64,000 nt of DNA from Bog-473 sp963766995 (lineage in GTDB: Bacteria > Actinomycetota > Acidimicrobiia > Acidimicrobiales > RAAP-2), in assembly GCA_963766995.1 (NCBI GenBank), contig CAVYCE010000002.1:62001-126000 (forward strand). The letters run 5' to 3'. The position numbers were made by a program, and so were the translations under genes. This document shows, piece after piece, positions 8,788 through 17,064 of this stretch. The first letter of the stretch is position 1; the number at the start of each line of letters is the position of its first letter. Under the pieces are notes generated by a model that was not told the origin of the DNA, did not search any database, and was given only the letters and a program-made list of their open reading frames with translations.

Positions 8788-10290
8788 CTATGCGTTCAGC
8801 CGGTCCAGTAGGTCCGCCGGCCCCGTACTTGCGGCCAGCAGCGCGCTGGTGTGTTCGGCTGTTCCCTTTAGGGGATCCATCATAGGGACGCGGCGGAGGG
8901 GGTCGGACCCCACGTCGAAGACCAGTGAATCCCAGTTGGCGGTGATGACGGCCTCGGGCCACTTTGCCAGGCACTTGCCTCGGAACCAGGCCCTGGTGCC
9001 CGTGGGAGGTTCGGTGACGGCCCGGGCGATGTCCTTGGGATTGAGAAGGGTCTTGACGCCGAGGCGCCCGAAGATCGACTTGTCGGCGCGCATGTCGTGG
9101 AATTGCAGGGCCAAGGCGGCCAACCGGGGGTCACCCCAACTGCAGGAATGGCGGTCTTGGTAGGCCAGGAGGAGTTGCTGCTTGGCCACCCAGTCCAGCG
9201 TGTCGGCCAATGCGGCGGGGTCGGACTCGAGTCCTTCGAGCACGGATTCCCAATGGCCCATGACCAGCTCACCCACGCTGCCCGCTCCCCCGTCGTCGCC
9301 CAGGGCGGCCAGGCCAAATTCTTCGGCGTACTTTCGAGCGGCACCGAATAGTTCCCATTGCATTTCGAGGGCGGTGGCCGACGAACCGTCGGTCAGCGAC
9401 AAGGGCCGACGCAAGGTGAGATCGGCCGAGACCTGATGGAGAGCCCGCACCGGATCGGAGAGGGACAGGTCCCGCGCCGGTCCCGCCTCATCCTCGATCA
9501 TGGCCAACACGATCGCCGTACTCCCGACCTTCAACAGCGTGGCGATCTCCGACTGGGTGGCGTCGCCCACAATGACGTGCAGGCGCCGGAAGCGCTTGGG
9601 GTCGGCGTGCGGCTCGTCCCGGGTGTTCACGATGGGCCGCTTTAAGGTGGTCTCGAGCCCGACAATTTCTTCAAAAAATTCGGCCCGCTGTGAAATCTGG
9701 AAGTACACCGTGTCGTGGTCGAGTGCCGGCGTCTCCACGCCCACTTTGCCCGACCCGGTGAAGATGGTGCGAGAAACGAAGTGCGGCACCACGCCTTCGA
9801 TGACCTTGGCGAAGGGAACGTTGCGATCCATCATGTAGTTCTCGTGGCACCCGTAGGAGTTGCCCTTGCCATCGGAATTGTTCTTGTGCACTAACGGCGG
9901 CAATTGATCAGGGATGCGGTGGGCCGCCGCCGCCATGGCCCGGCGCAGGACCTCCTCCCCCGCTTTGTCGTAGAGCACGCACTCGAGTGGGGTCAGGCAC
10001 TCCGGCGACGAGTACTCGGGGTGGGCGTGATCGACGTAAAAGCGGGCGCCATTGGTCAGGACGGTGTTGGCCAAGTGGGTCTCGACCATCGGAGCCAGCG
10101 AACCCTCTCGGGCAAAGCCTCGAGCGTCGTTGCCCGGAGTCTCGTCCTCAAAGTCCCAGTCGATGTTTTGCTCTATGTCGGCCGAGTACGCATTGACTAA
10201 CACCGACGAGGCGGAGATCGGGTTCTGTTCCGGACCCTGCGAATGAATGCCGTACTCGGTCTCGATCCCGCAGACCTTCGTGATCGCCAT
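8788..10290 (-). CDS. dop: Pup deamidase/depupylase Dop
   Basis: A 500-residue paralogue of PafA. It starts with KVCGIETEYGIH and carries the extra segment at residues 40-70 (the Dop loop region, DETPGNDARGFA) that PafA lacks. HKNNSDGKGNSYGCHENYM and VNTRDEPHADPKRFRRL are the shared catalytic-fold blocks. Dop converts the C-terminal Gln of Pup to Glu and also removes Pup from substrates. The ATG at 10290 is two bases after the mpa stop, so the two are in one operon. Confidence 0.95.
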   Translation of the reverse strand: MAITKVCGIETEYGIHSQGPEQNPISASSVLVNAYSADIEQNIDWDFEDETPGNDARGFAREGSLAPMVETHLANTVLTNGARFYVDHAHPEYSSPECLTPLECVLYDKAGEEVLRRAMAAAAHRIPDQLPPLVHKNNSDGKGNSYGCHENYMMDRNVPFAKVIEGVVPHFVSRTIFTGSGKVGVETPALDHDTVYFQISQRAEFFEEIVGLETTLKRPIVNTRDEPHADPKRFRRLHVIVGDATQSEIATLLKVGSTAIVLAMIEDEAGPARDLSLSDPVRALHQVSADLTLRRPLSLTDGSSATALEMQWELFGAARKYAEEFGLAALGDDGGAGSVGELVMGHWESVLEGLESDPAALADTLDWVAKQQLLLAYQDRHSCSWGDPRLAALALQFHDMRADKSIFGRLGVKTLLNPKDIARAVTEPPTGTRAWFRGKCLAKWPEAVITANWDSLVFDVGSDPLRRVPMMDPLKGTAEHTSALLAASTGPADLLDRLNA

Positions 10291-10292
10291 AG

Positions 10293-12044
10293 CTATAGGT
10301 ACTGCCCGGTACCTACCCGCTCGATCGACCGACCACCTTGGACTTCGTTCTCCTTCTCGACCAGCAAGGTGCGCACATACACGATGCGCTCACCCTTCTT
10401 GCCCGAGATGCGGGCCCAGTCGTCCGGGTTAGTGGTATTGGGCAGGTCTTCGTTCTCTTTGTATTCCTGGCGGATCGACTCGAGCAGGTCCGACGTCTTG
10501 ATGCCGCCCGAATCGCCGGCAATGACGCGCTTGATGGCCAGCTTCTTGGCCCGGCGCACAATGTTTTCGATCATGGCGCCCGAGGCGAAGTCGCGGTAGT
10601 ACAAAATTTCTTTGTCGCCGTTTTGGTAGGTGACTTCAAGGAAGCGGTTCTCGTCGTCTTCCCGATACATCTCGGCCACCGTCTGCTCAATAATGGCCAT
10701 GACGGTTTTGTGTAGGTCGCCGCCGCCCAATCGAGTGACTTCCTCTTCGTCCAATGGGAGGTCGGCCGTAAGGTAGCGGCTGAAGATCTGGGCTGCGGCC
10801 TCTTCGTTCGGGCGCTCGATCTTGATCTTCACGTCGAGTCGTCCTGGACGGAGGATGGCCGGGTCGATGAGGTCCTCCCGGTTGGAGGCGCCGATAACGA
10901 TGACGTCCCTGAGCGACTCCACGCCATCGATCTCGGCCAGCAGCTGGGGCACGATGGTCGATTCCATGTCGGAGCTGATGCCAGTGCCGCGGGTGCGAAA
11001 GAGCGATTCCATTTCGTCGAAGAAGACGATGACCGGCATGCCCTCGTCGGCCTTTTCACGGGCCCGCTGGAAGACCTGCCTGATCTGGCGCTCGGTTTCC
11101 CCGACGTATTTGTTGAGGAGCTCGGGGCCCTTGATGTTGAGGAAGAAGCTGCGCACGTTGTCGTTGCCGGTCTTCTCGGCCACTTTCTTGGCCAACGAGT
11201 TGGCCACCGCCTTGGCGATGAGGGTTTTGCCACAGCCGGGAGGGCCGTAGAGGAGGATGCCCTTGGGTGCGGGGAGTGAATAGGCGGCGAAGAGCTCGCG
11301 ATGGAGGTACGGCAGTTCGACGGCATCAGTGATGGCTTCAATCTGCGTGTCGAGGCCGCCCACATCGGCATAGGTGATGTCGGGTACCTCTTCGAGGACG
11401 AGCTCCTCACTCTCGAGCTTGGGCAGCTTCTCAATGAGGAGTTGGGTGCGGACGTCCATGAGCAGGGAGTCACCGGCCCGGAGCTTGACGCCGATCATCT
11501 CATCGGAAAGCTCGGCCACCCGCTCTTCGTCGGCTCGGGCATAAATGATGCAGCGCCGCTTGTCTTCCAGCTGTTCCTTGAGGGTCACCACTTCACCGGA
11601 GAACTCGCCATCTCGGACGAGCACAACGTTGAGCGACTCGTTCAGCACGACTTCATTGCCCTTACGGATGATGCCGGGGTCGATGTCGGGGTGGAGGCTC
11701 ACCCTCATTTTGCGGCCACTGGAAAACACGTCCACCGTGCCGTCTTCGTTGATGCCGAGGAAGGTGCCGTAAGCAGCCGGAGGCTGAGTGAGTTTCTCGA
11801 CCTCTTCACGCAGGGCGGCCAACTGCTCTTTGGCCTGCTGCAAGGTGAAGGTCAGCTTCTCGTTCTGTGACGTGGCGTGGGCCAATTGGCCCTTGCTCTC
11901 GAGCAGGCGCTCCTCGAGAGCTTGGACCCGACCGGGGCTTTCCTGCAGCCGGCGGCGGAGCGCGTGGATCTCGTCTTCGGCGTCGGCCAGCTCGCTGCGC
12001 AGCGCTTCGGCCTGGGCCTCGACGTCATTGGGATCCGGCGTCAT
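10293..12044 (-). CDS. mpa: Proteasome-activating AAA+ ATPase Mpa (ARC)
   Basis: A 583-residue hexameric unfoldase. Residues 1-88 form a coiled coil that captures Pup, residues about 90-200 are the double OB region, and the AAA+ domain follows with Walker A GPPGCGKT at 267-274 and Walker B VIVFFDE near 338-344. The C-terminus ends GTGQYL, with the penultimate tyrosine that docks into the alpha ring. The start at 12044 (MTPDPNDVEAQ) is preferred over an upstream ATG because AGGGTGAGC precedes it and the extra 16 residues are not family-like. It is the first gene of the proteasome operon. Confidence 0.95.
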   Translation of the reverse strand: MTPDPNDVEAQAEALRSELADAEDEIHALRRRLQESPGRVQALEERLLESKGQLAHATSQNEKLTFTLQQAKEQLAALREEVEKLTQPPAAYGTFLGINEDGTVDVFSSGRKMRVSLHPDIDPGIIRKGNEVVLNESLNVVLVRDGEFSGEVVTLKEQLEDKRRCIIYARADEERVAELSDEMIGVKLRAGDSLLMDVRTQLLIEKLPKLESEELVLEEVPDITYADVGGLDTQIEAITDAVELPYLHRELFAAYSLPAPKGILLYGPPGCGKTLIAKAVANSLAKKVAEKTGNDNVRSFFLNIKGPELLNKYVGETERQIRQVFQRAREKADEGMPVIVFFDEMESLFRTRGTGISSDMESTIVPQLLAEIDGVESLRDVIVIGASNREDLIDPAILRPGRLDVKIKIERPNEEAAAQIFSRYLTADLPLDEEEVTRLGGGDLHKTVMAIIEQTVAEMYREDDENRFLEVTYQNGDKEILYYRDFASGAMIENIVRRAKKLAIKRVIAGDSGGIKTSDLLESIRQEYKENEDLPNTTNPDDWARISGKKGERIVYVRTLLVEKENEVQGGRSIERVGTGQYL

Positions 12045-12491
12045 GCTCACCCTGGTCACCCTAGCCCTGGCCTCGGGCCATATGGCCCGCAATAGTGGCG
12101 CCCACTCGGCATCGTCATTGGGTGTTCACATTCGGCTTCACTTCTGCCCCCGCCGCCTGCCGCCAGGCGGCCAGGGCGCCAGCCCGGCATCTGGCATCTG
12201 GCATCTGGCATCTGGCTGACATCCTGTCTGCGTCTGGTCACTGTTCAGTCGTTCCTCCCCCGGAGTCCGACGGGTCCGACTGGTCAAGCGGGCCCTAGGG
12301 CCCTGAAGCCATTTCTCAGCTGGGTTCTGACGAGTGCCCCGGGAGCGGTGGTGAGGGCGACTACGATGGCCAGGCCTGCCGCACAATATTGACGGTGCGG
12401 CGGACGGATCACTACGGTCCATTTGGCCCAAACGGGGATGGCATTCCGTCCTCGGGCCTTTCACCGTATTTACAAGGAGAGAGACGACGAC
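12045..12491. other. Divergent promoter region between mpa and the ferredoxin gene
   Basis: These 447 bases hold no convincing gene. They must contain the promoters for the proteasome operon (leftward) and the ferredoxin (rightward). The one clear structure is a run of four perfect 7-base units, CATCTGG, at 12188-12215. I see no tRNA or hairpin terminator. Confidence 0.5.
12188..12215. repeat. Tandem repeat, 4 x CATCTGG
   Basis: Four identical 7-base copies in a row, then a partial CTG. It lies about 145 bases upstream of the mpa start and about 275 bases before the ferredoxin start, inside the divergent promoter region. There are no spacers, so it is not CRISPR. Copy-number slippage here could change promoter spacing. 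Confidence 0.8.
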
Positions 12492-12728
12492 ATGAAGGTC
12501 TGGATCGACCAGGATCTCTGCACAGGCGATGGTCTGTGCGAGGAGATCGCACCGGCCGTGTTCACCCTTCTCGACGACGGCTTGGCCTATGTGAAGGAAG
12601 CCGACAAGGTCAAGAATGACCCGGGCGGCTCCGGTGGCATGGCACTCGTGCCCGAGGACCTCGAAGACGCTGTGGTTGAAGCGTCCGAGGAGTGTCCCGG
12701 GGAGTGCATCTTCATCGAACGCGACTGA
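12492..12728 (+). CDS. Small single-cluster ferredoxin
   Basis: A 78-residue acidic protein with cysteines arranged CTGDGLC (C-x5-C) near residue 10 and CPGEC (C-x3-C) near residue 70. This is the pattern of actinobacterial 3Fe-4S ferredoxins that pass electrons to cytochromes P450 or similar oxidoreductases. AAGGAG at 12474-12479 is a good ribosome site for the ATG at 12492. It is divergent from mpa and convergent with trmI, and no P450 or ferredoxin reductase lies near it, so its partner is unknown. Confidence 0.85.
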   Translation: MKVWIDQDLCTGDGLCEEIAPAVFTLLDDGLAYVKEADKVKNDPGGSGGMALVPEDLEDAVVEASEECPGECIFIERD

Positions 12729-12748
12729 ACTAAGAGCGCTAGGCCCGT

Positions 12749-12772
12749 TAGTCGGCTAGTCGGCTAGTCGGC
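12749..12772. repeat. Tandem repeat, 3 x TAGTCGGC
   Basis: Three identical 8-base units lie in the short space between the convergent ferredoxin and trmI genes. The repeat includes the trmI stop codon (12764-12766) and its last two sense codons. Each unit supplies an in-frame stop on the minus strand in one of the frames, so slippage would hardly change the protein. Confidence 0.75.
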
Positions 12773-13549
12773 CAAGCGCCGCGCTGTCGTCAAAAACCCG
12801 GTGTGCCCCACCATCCGATGGTCCGGCCTGACAGAGCGCGCTTCGACGTGCCACGTCCGCCGCATGATTTCTTGGGTCTCCGCCATGCCAAACGGCACAG
12901 CTTCGGCATCGAGCGCCTGGCGTAAGAGCGCCACCTGGTTGATGGTGGGTAAGTACGAGAGAAGAATGCCGCCGGGGCGAAGCGACTCAATGGCGGCGGG
13001 GATGACCTTATGAGGCTCGGGCATGTCCAACAGGATCCGATCGAGATCCCGCGCATCAATACCTTCGGTGACATCACGGATCTCCACCGTGTAATCAGCA
13101 TCGGGCCCAAGCGTCGCCGCCACGTTGGCCTTGGCCCGCTCGGCGAAGTCCTCCCGCAACTCGTATCCGAGCACCGACGCCCCCGCCCGCAGCACGGTCA
13201 TGGACAGGGCGCCTGAGCCGACGCCGGCTTCAAGCACCCGCTGTCCGGGCCCGATGTCGGCCGCAATCAAGATGGCGCCGAGATCCTTGGGGTAAATGAC
13301 CTGCGCTCCCCGGGGCATTTTGAGGACGATGTCGCTCAAAGTCGGTCGCAGGACCATGAAGTGACGGCCCGTCGACCCGGTGATGGTCCGACCCTCGTCG
13401 CCGCCGATGATGTCGTCGTGGGCCACGATCCCGGCGTGGGTGTGAAACGTGGCACCGTCGACGAGAGTGAGGAGATAGCGGCGCTCTTTGGCATCGATGA
13501 GCAGGATCCGCTCCCCCGCAGTGAGGGCGCGCGCAGAGGGGGCGTTCAC
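12764..13549 (-). CDS. trmI: tRNA (adenine-58-N1)-methyltransferase TrmI
   Basis: A 261-residue SAM-dependent methyltransferase. It has the N-terminal beta domain (about residues 1-90), the SAM motif VLEAGVGSGALS near residue 107, and the catalytic-side motif LLDMPEPHKV. TrmI makes m1A58 in the T loop of tRNAs. The gene also neighbours the proteasome genes in mycobacteria, which supports the call. GTG at 13549 is the start, 27 bases after the upstream small membrane protein, so it is probably the last gene of a four-gene transcript starting near 14451. Confidence 0.92.
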   Translation of the reverse strand: MNAPSARALTAGERILLIDAKERRYLLTLVDGATFHTHAGIVAHDDIIGGDEGRTITGSTGRHFMVLRPTLSDIVLKMPRGAQVIYPKDLGAILIAADIGPGQRVLEAGVGSGALSMTVLRAGASVLGYELREDFAERAKANVAATLGPDADYTVEIRDVTEGIDARDLDRILLDMPEPHKVIPAAIESLRPGGILLSYLPTINQVALLRQALDAEAVPFGMAETQEIMRRTWHVEARSVRPDHRMVGHTGFLTTARRLAD

Positions 13550-13576
13550 CGAAAGACCGATCCGATCTGTTCCGGA

Positions 13577-13825
13577 TCAGGCGTCGTCGAGGACGAGTTG
13601 CTGCGTCGACGCTGACACCGCATCTGGCACCGACCCATGGCCGTCGCGCACGGAAATGAGCACCTGCTCGCCCGGCAACAACTTCAAGGACGTCACGGGC
13701 CCGCCCTGGTCGCTCAGCGCTCGGCGCAACACGAACACGGCGCCGGCAAACACGAGCCAGGCCCAATTGCCAGCAATGCCGCGACGGAAGGCGGCACGCA
13801 CCAGGCGGCGGAGAATCGCATCCAT
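13577..13825 (-). CDS. Small membrane protein of unknown function
   Basis: An 82-residue protein with a basic N-terminus (MDAILRRLVRAAFRRG), one hydrophobic segment around residues 18-33 (NWAWLVFAGAVFVL), then a soluble tail with LLPGEQVLISVRDG. The ATG at 13825 is eight bases after the stop of the next small gene. I do not recognise a named family. Its tight packing with two other small membrane proteins suggests a common role in the cell envelope, but that is inference. Confidence 0.6.
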   Translation of the reverse strand: MDAILRRLVRAAFRRGIAGNWAWLVFAGAVFVLRRALSDQGGPVTSLKLLPGEQVLISVRDGHGSVPDAVSASTQQLVLDDA

Positions 13826-13833
13826 GGAGTGAG

Positions 13834-14052
13834 CTAGAGCCGCCGGATTTCGACCACGGCGGAGCGGCTGCGGCCACGACGACGACCGGCCAAGAAGGTC
13901 ACCGTCAGCAGCACGGCCACGACAGCGCCGGCCACGGCCAGGCCCTGGGGTGCTGCCGCTCGGGCGGAAGCCTCTCCCTGCCCCATGACCTGTGAGTAGG
14001 CGGCTTGGAGGTCCTCACGGGTGATCCGTCCATTGGTCCCTGGCCTGGCCAT
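13834..14052 (-). CDS. Small single-pass membrane protein, DUF3618-like
   Basis: A 72-residue protein. A soluble N-terminal helix (GRITREDLQAAYSQVMGQ) is followed by one transmembrane segment at about residues 38-54 and an arginine-rich end (GRRRGRSRS). The helix-then-membrane-then-basic-tail layout resembles DUF3618 proteins that commonly follow holin-like genes in actinobacteria. The ATG at 14052 directly abuts the stop of the preceding gene (TGA-ATG). The function is unknown. Confidence 0.6.
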   Translation of the reverse strand: MARPGTNGRITREDLQAAYSQVMGQGEASARAAAPQGLAVAGAVVAVLLTVTFLAGRRRGRSRSAVVEIRRL

Positions 14053-14451
14053 TCAGCGACTTCCTTCCTCGGTAGTGCTTGTGGTGCTCGTCGATTGGTT
14101 GAGCTGGGGCAACTTGGCCTTGCCCGGCCCGGCGGTGATGCGCCAGGCGGATACGCCGGCCACCCCGGCACCTAGTACCGCCACCACAAAATACGGCACC
14201 CAGGACCAGTCCCCGGTCAAGGCAGATCCGGTCTCGCCCTGCAACAGTCGCAGGACGCCGACGAGCCCCAGCAGAATCCCGACGGCGATGGCGAAAGAGC
14301 CAGCCACACCGAAGGCCAGAAAGCGGCCCAGGCCCTTGAGCGGTACCAGCGTCTCCTGCTTGAGATAGTCGACGGTCAGCTGAAAGGCATCATCGCCGGA
14401 CTGACGCAGGCCACCCTTGCCACTCTCGGAGCTGGAACGCAGCGGTGCCAT
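14053..14451 (-). CDS. Putative holin-superfamily (DUF1469-like) membrane protein
   Basis: About 132 residues. A polar N-terminus with VDYLKQETLVPLKGLG is followed by two transmembrane helices (about residues 43-65 and 80-100) and a Ser/Thr/Gln-rich tail. Actinobacterial DUF1469 'phage holin family' proteins have this two-helix form and often pair with DUF3618 proteins, as here. The ATG at 14451 is used; an in-frame ATG at 14463 is equally possible because neither has a strong ribosome site. Confidence 0.6.
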   Translation of the reverse strand: MAPLRSSSESGKGGLRQSGDDAFQLTVDYLKQETLVPLKGLGRFLAFGVAGSFAIAVGILLGLVGVLRLLQGETGSALTGDWSWVPYFVVAVLGAGVAGVSAWRITAGPGKAKLPQLNQSTSTTSTTEEGSR

Positions 14452-14505
14452 AAGGCCTGTCATCCTGGTCGAGGGACCAGGGCAGTGCAAACACCCTCGC
14501 CGCTT

Positions 14506-14937
14506 TTAGCCTCGGTCTCGGAAGATGTAGGTAGAGGTGGCCCGGGCCACGAGTACCGGAGAGCCGGCCGCATCCACCTCCCCCTCAGCGGTGACGGAGG
14601 CCTCCACGAAGGCCACACGGCCGCCACCCGACACCACTTCGGCCGTGCAAACGAGCACCGCGCCGGGCGGGACAGGGGCCAGGAATGAGATCTTCATTTC
14701 AGCATTGGCCGCGAACACCTTGCGCCCCTGCACGAAGGTGACGGCCGCCGCGCCCATGGCCGAATCGGCGAAGGCACCCAAGAAGCCGCCCTGCATGATG
14801 CCGGCCGGGTTGGCGAAGCGCTCGTCGGCGCGCATGCGCCACACGCAACGTCCCGGCACCGACTTGTCAATGCACGTCATGCCCAATGTGAGGTCGCTAT
14901 TGGGCGGCACTTGCATACGGTGACGAGCCGGTGTCAT
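14506..14937 (-). CDS. PaaI-family hotdog thioesterase
   Basis: A 143-residue single hotdog domain. The motif NPAGIMQGGFLGAFADSAMG is the helix that carries catalytic residues in PaaI/YigI thioesterases, and the C-terminal strand pattern ends ARATSTYIF. It should hydrolyse an acyl-CoA thioester; the substrate is not evident. It is divergent from tkt with only 38 bases between starts. A TAGCCT box lies 8 bases before the ATG on the minus strand. Confidence 0.8.
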   Translation of the reverse strand: MTPARHRMQVPPNSDLTLGMTCIDKSVPGRCVWRMRADERFANPAGIMQGGFLGAFADSAMGAAAVTFVQGRKVFAANAEMKISFLAPVPPGAVLVCTAEVVSGGGRVAFVEASVTAEGEVDAAGSPVLVARATSTYIFRDRG

Positions 14938-14945
14938 CGGGCGTG

Positions 14946-14951
14946 AGGCTA
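14946..14951 (-). promoter_or_regulatory. -10 box (TAGCCT) of the thioesterase gene
   Basis: TAGCCT on the minus strand ends 8 bases before the ATG at 14937. This leaves almost no leader and fits the TANNNT pattern seen before many genes in the window. Confidence 0.4.
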
Positions 14952-14964
14952 GGCGAACAATGGG

Positions 14965-14970
14965 TAGGGT
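14965..14970 (+). promoter_or_regulatory. -10 box (TAGGGT) of the tkt operon
   Basis: TAGGGT ends 5 bases before the tkt ATG at 14976. With the opposing box at 14946-14951 it makes a compact divergent promoter pair. The GGTAGGG stretch could instead serve as a weak ribosome site. Confidence 0.4.
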
Positions 14971-14975
14971 TGGCT

Positions 14976-17012
14976 ATGGCCCAATCGACCTCGACGCAGG
15001 CGGACCAGCGGCCTCCCGTCACGCAGGATCCCGCCCTGGTGGAGTTGGGCATCAACGTCATCCGGGGCCTCGCCATGGATGCGCCCGAGGCCGCCAACTC
15101 CGGTCACTCCGGCACGGCGATGGCCCTCGCCCCCCTGGCGCATGTGCTGTGGACCCGCATCATGCGCCACGACCCCCGCCATCCGGATTGGCCGGACCGT
15201 GACCGCTTCGTTCTCTCCAACGGCCACGCCTCTATCCTTCTCTATTCCCTCCTGCACCTCACCGGCTACGACCTCTCGCTCGAAGACATCCGCCAGTTTC
15301 GCCAGTGGGGCTCGCGCACGCCGGGCCACCCCGAACACGGTCACACGGCCGGCGTCGAAGTCACCACCGGGCCGCTCGGCCAGGGCGTGGGCAACGCCGT
15401 CGGTATGGCCATCGCCGAGCGCTACCTGCGCACCACCTTCGGCCCTGACGTCTGCGATCACCGTACCTTCGTGTTCGCTGGCGATGGCTGCTTCATGGAG
15501 GGCATCTCGCACGAGGCCGCCTCCCTAGCCGGCCACCTGGGCCTCGGTCGCCTCCTGGCCTTCTACGACGACAACCACATCACGATTGATGGGCCGACCG
15601 AGCTGGCTTACAGCGACAATGTCCCCGAGCGTTTCGCTGCCTACGGCTGGCATGTCCGGAACCTGGGTGAAATGGCCAACGACCCCGATGCGCTCGAGGC
15701 GGCCATTCGAGAAGCCATGGAGGCTCCTTCGGAGGGATCGGGCGCGGCGCCCACCCTCTTAGTGCTGCGCAGTCACATCGGTTACCCCTCACCAAAGCTC
15801 ACCGACACAGCGGCGGCCCATGGCTCGCCATTTGGCACCGAGGAAATCGCGGTGACCAAGAAGCTGCTGGGTCTGCCGCCGGAAGAGACCTTCTGGGTCC
15901 CTGATGAGGTGCGCGAGTTCTACGGGCGTGAAGTGGCTCGGGGCGCGGCGCACCGGGCCGAATGGGAAGCGCGGTTCGCGGGGTGGACGGGCGACCGGGC
16001 GGCGTGGGATGCGGCTCAGGCCGGACATGGTTCGCCCGGTTGGGAGGCGTCGCTTCCGACGTTCCAGGCCGGCGAGAAGCTAGCGACCCGTCAAGCGCTC
16101 AATAAGTGCATTAACGCAACGATGGGTCAGTTGCCCGGCCTTATCGCCGGTTCCGCCGACCTGACGGGGAACAACGGCGTGTTAATGAAGGGCGCCGAGC
16201 CCCAAGCGGTGGGCTCCCCCGGCGGTACCCAACTGCACTTCGGCATCCGCGAGTTCGGCATGGGCGCTGTCATGAACGGCATGGCCATGCACGGTGGCGT
16301 CTTGCCTGTCGGCGGCACCTTCTTCGTGTTCTCCGACTACATGCGTCCCGCCGTCCGCCTCGCTGCGCTCTCTGGCGCGCATGTCATCTATTCCTGGACC
16401 CATGACTCCATCGGTCTGGGCGAGGACGGACCGACGCATCAGCCCATTGAGCACCTGGCCGCCATGCGGGCCATGCCCGGCTTGGCTGTGGTGCGCCCAG
16501 CCGACGCCAACGAGACGGCCCACGCCTGGAAGGCTGCGGTTGACGGCGACGGACCCGTCGCCCTGATTTTGACCCGGCAGGACCTACCCATTTTGGCCGA
16601 GACGGCGAGCGAGCACGACGGCGTCTCGAAGGGCGCCTATGTCCTGGCCGATCCTGCCGACGGTGCCGATCCTCTCATCGTCCTCCTGGGCACCGGCAGC
16701 GAAGTGCAGCTCTGCCTCGGCGCCGCGGTCGAACTGGCCGCGTCCGGCGTGGCCGCCCGCGTGGTGTCCATGCCGTGCTGGGAATGGTTCGAAGCGCAGT
16801 CCGACCGCTATCGGGACGAAGTACTGCCCGTCGACGTGCCGGTGCTCAGCGTCGAAGCAGCCACGACCTTTGGCTGGAGCCGCTACGCCGATGACTCCAT
16901 TGGCATCGACCATTTCGGGGCATCGGCCCCGGCGGCGGTCAACATGGAGAAATTCGGCTTCACGATTGCCAATGTCGTCGATCGGGCACAGGAACTGCTG
17001 GACGAGAGTTAG
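14976..17012 (+). CDS. tkt: Transketolase
   Basis: A 678-residue thiamine-diphosphate enzyme that moves two-carbon units between ketoses and aldoses in the pentose phosphate pathway. The N-terminal domain has NSGHSGTAMALAP and the diphosphate motif GDGCFMEGISHEA followed by DDNHITIDG. The middle domain has FGIREFGMGAVMNG and HDSIGLGEDGPTHQP. The ATG at 14976 is preferred over codons further upstream, which overlap the divergent thioesterase gene. It heads tkt-tal-gnd-pgl. Confidence 0.95.
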   Translation: MAQSTSTQADQRPPVTQDPALVELGINVIRGLAMDAPEAANSGHSGTAMALAPLAHVLWTRIMRHDPRHPDWPDRDRFVLSNGHASILLYSLLHLTGYDLSLEDIRQFRQWGSRTPGHPEHGHTAGVEVTTGPLGQGVGNAVGMAIAERYLRTTFGPDVCDHRTFVFAGDGCFMEGISHEAASLAGHLGLGRLLAFYDDNHITIDGPTELAYSDNVPERFAAYGWHVRNLGEMANDPDALEAAIREAMEAPSEGSGAAPTLLVLRSHIGYPSPKLTDTAAAHGSPFGTEEIAVTKKLLGLPPEETFWVPDEVREFYGREVARGAAHRAEWEARFAGWTGDRAAWDAAQAGHGSPGWEASLPTFQAGEKLATRQALNKCINATMGQLPGLIAGSADLTGNNGVLMKGAEPQAVGSPGGTQLHFGIREFGMGAVMNGMAMHGGVLPVGGTFFVFSDYMRPAVRLAALSGAHVIYSWTHDSIGLGEDGPTHQPIEHLAAMRAMPGLAVVRPADANETAHAWKAAVDGDGPVALILTRQDLPILAETASEHDGVSKGAYVLADPADGADPLIVLLGTGSEVQLCLGAAVELAASGVAARVVSMPCWEWFEAQSDRYRDEVLPVDVPVLSVEAATTFGWSRYADDSIGIDHFGASAPAAVNMEKFGFTIANVVDRAQELLDES

Positions 17013-17064
17013 GCCTCGCACGGTGGAGTCGACCGTTTGAATAAGAAGCAAGGGAGCACATGCC

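Noticed and set aside
12188..12215. CRISPR-like repeat
   Set aside because: The units are 7 bases, contiguous and without spacers; this is a simple tandem repeat.
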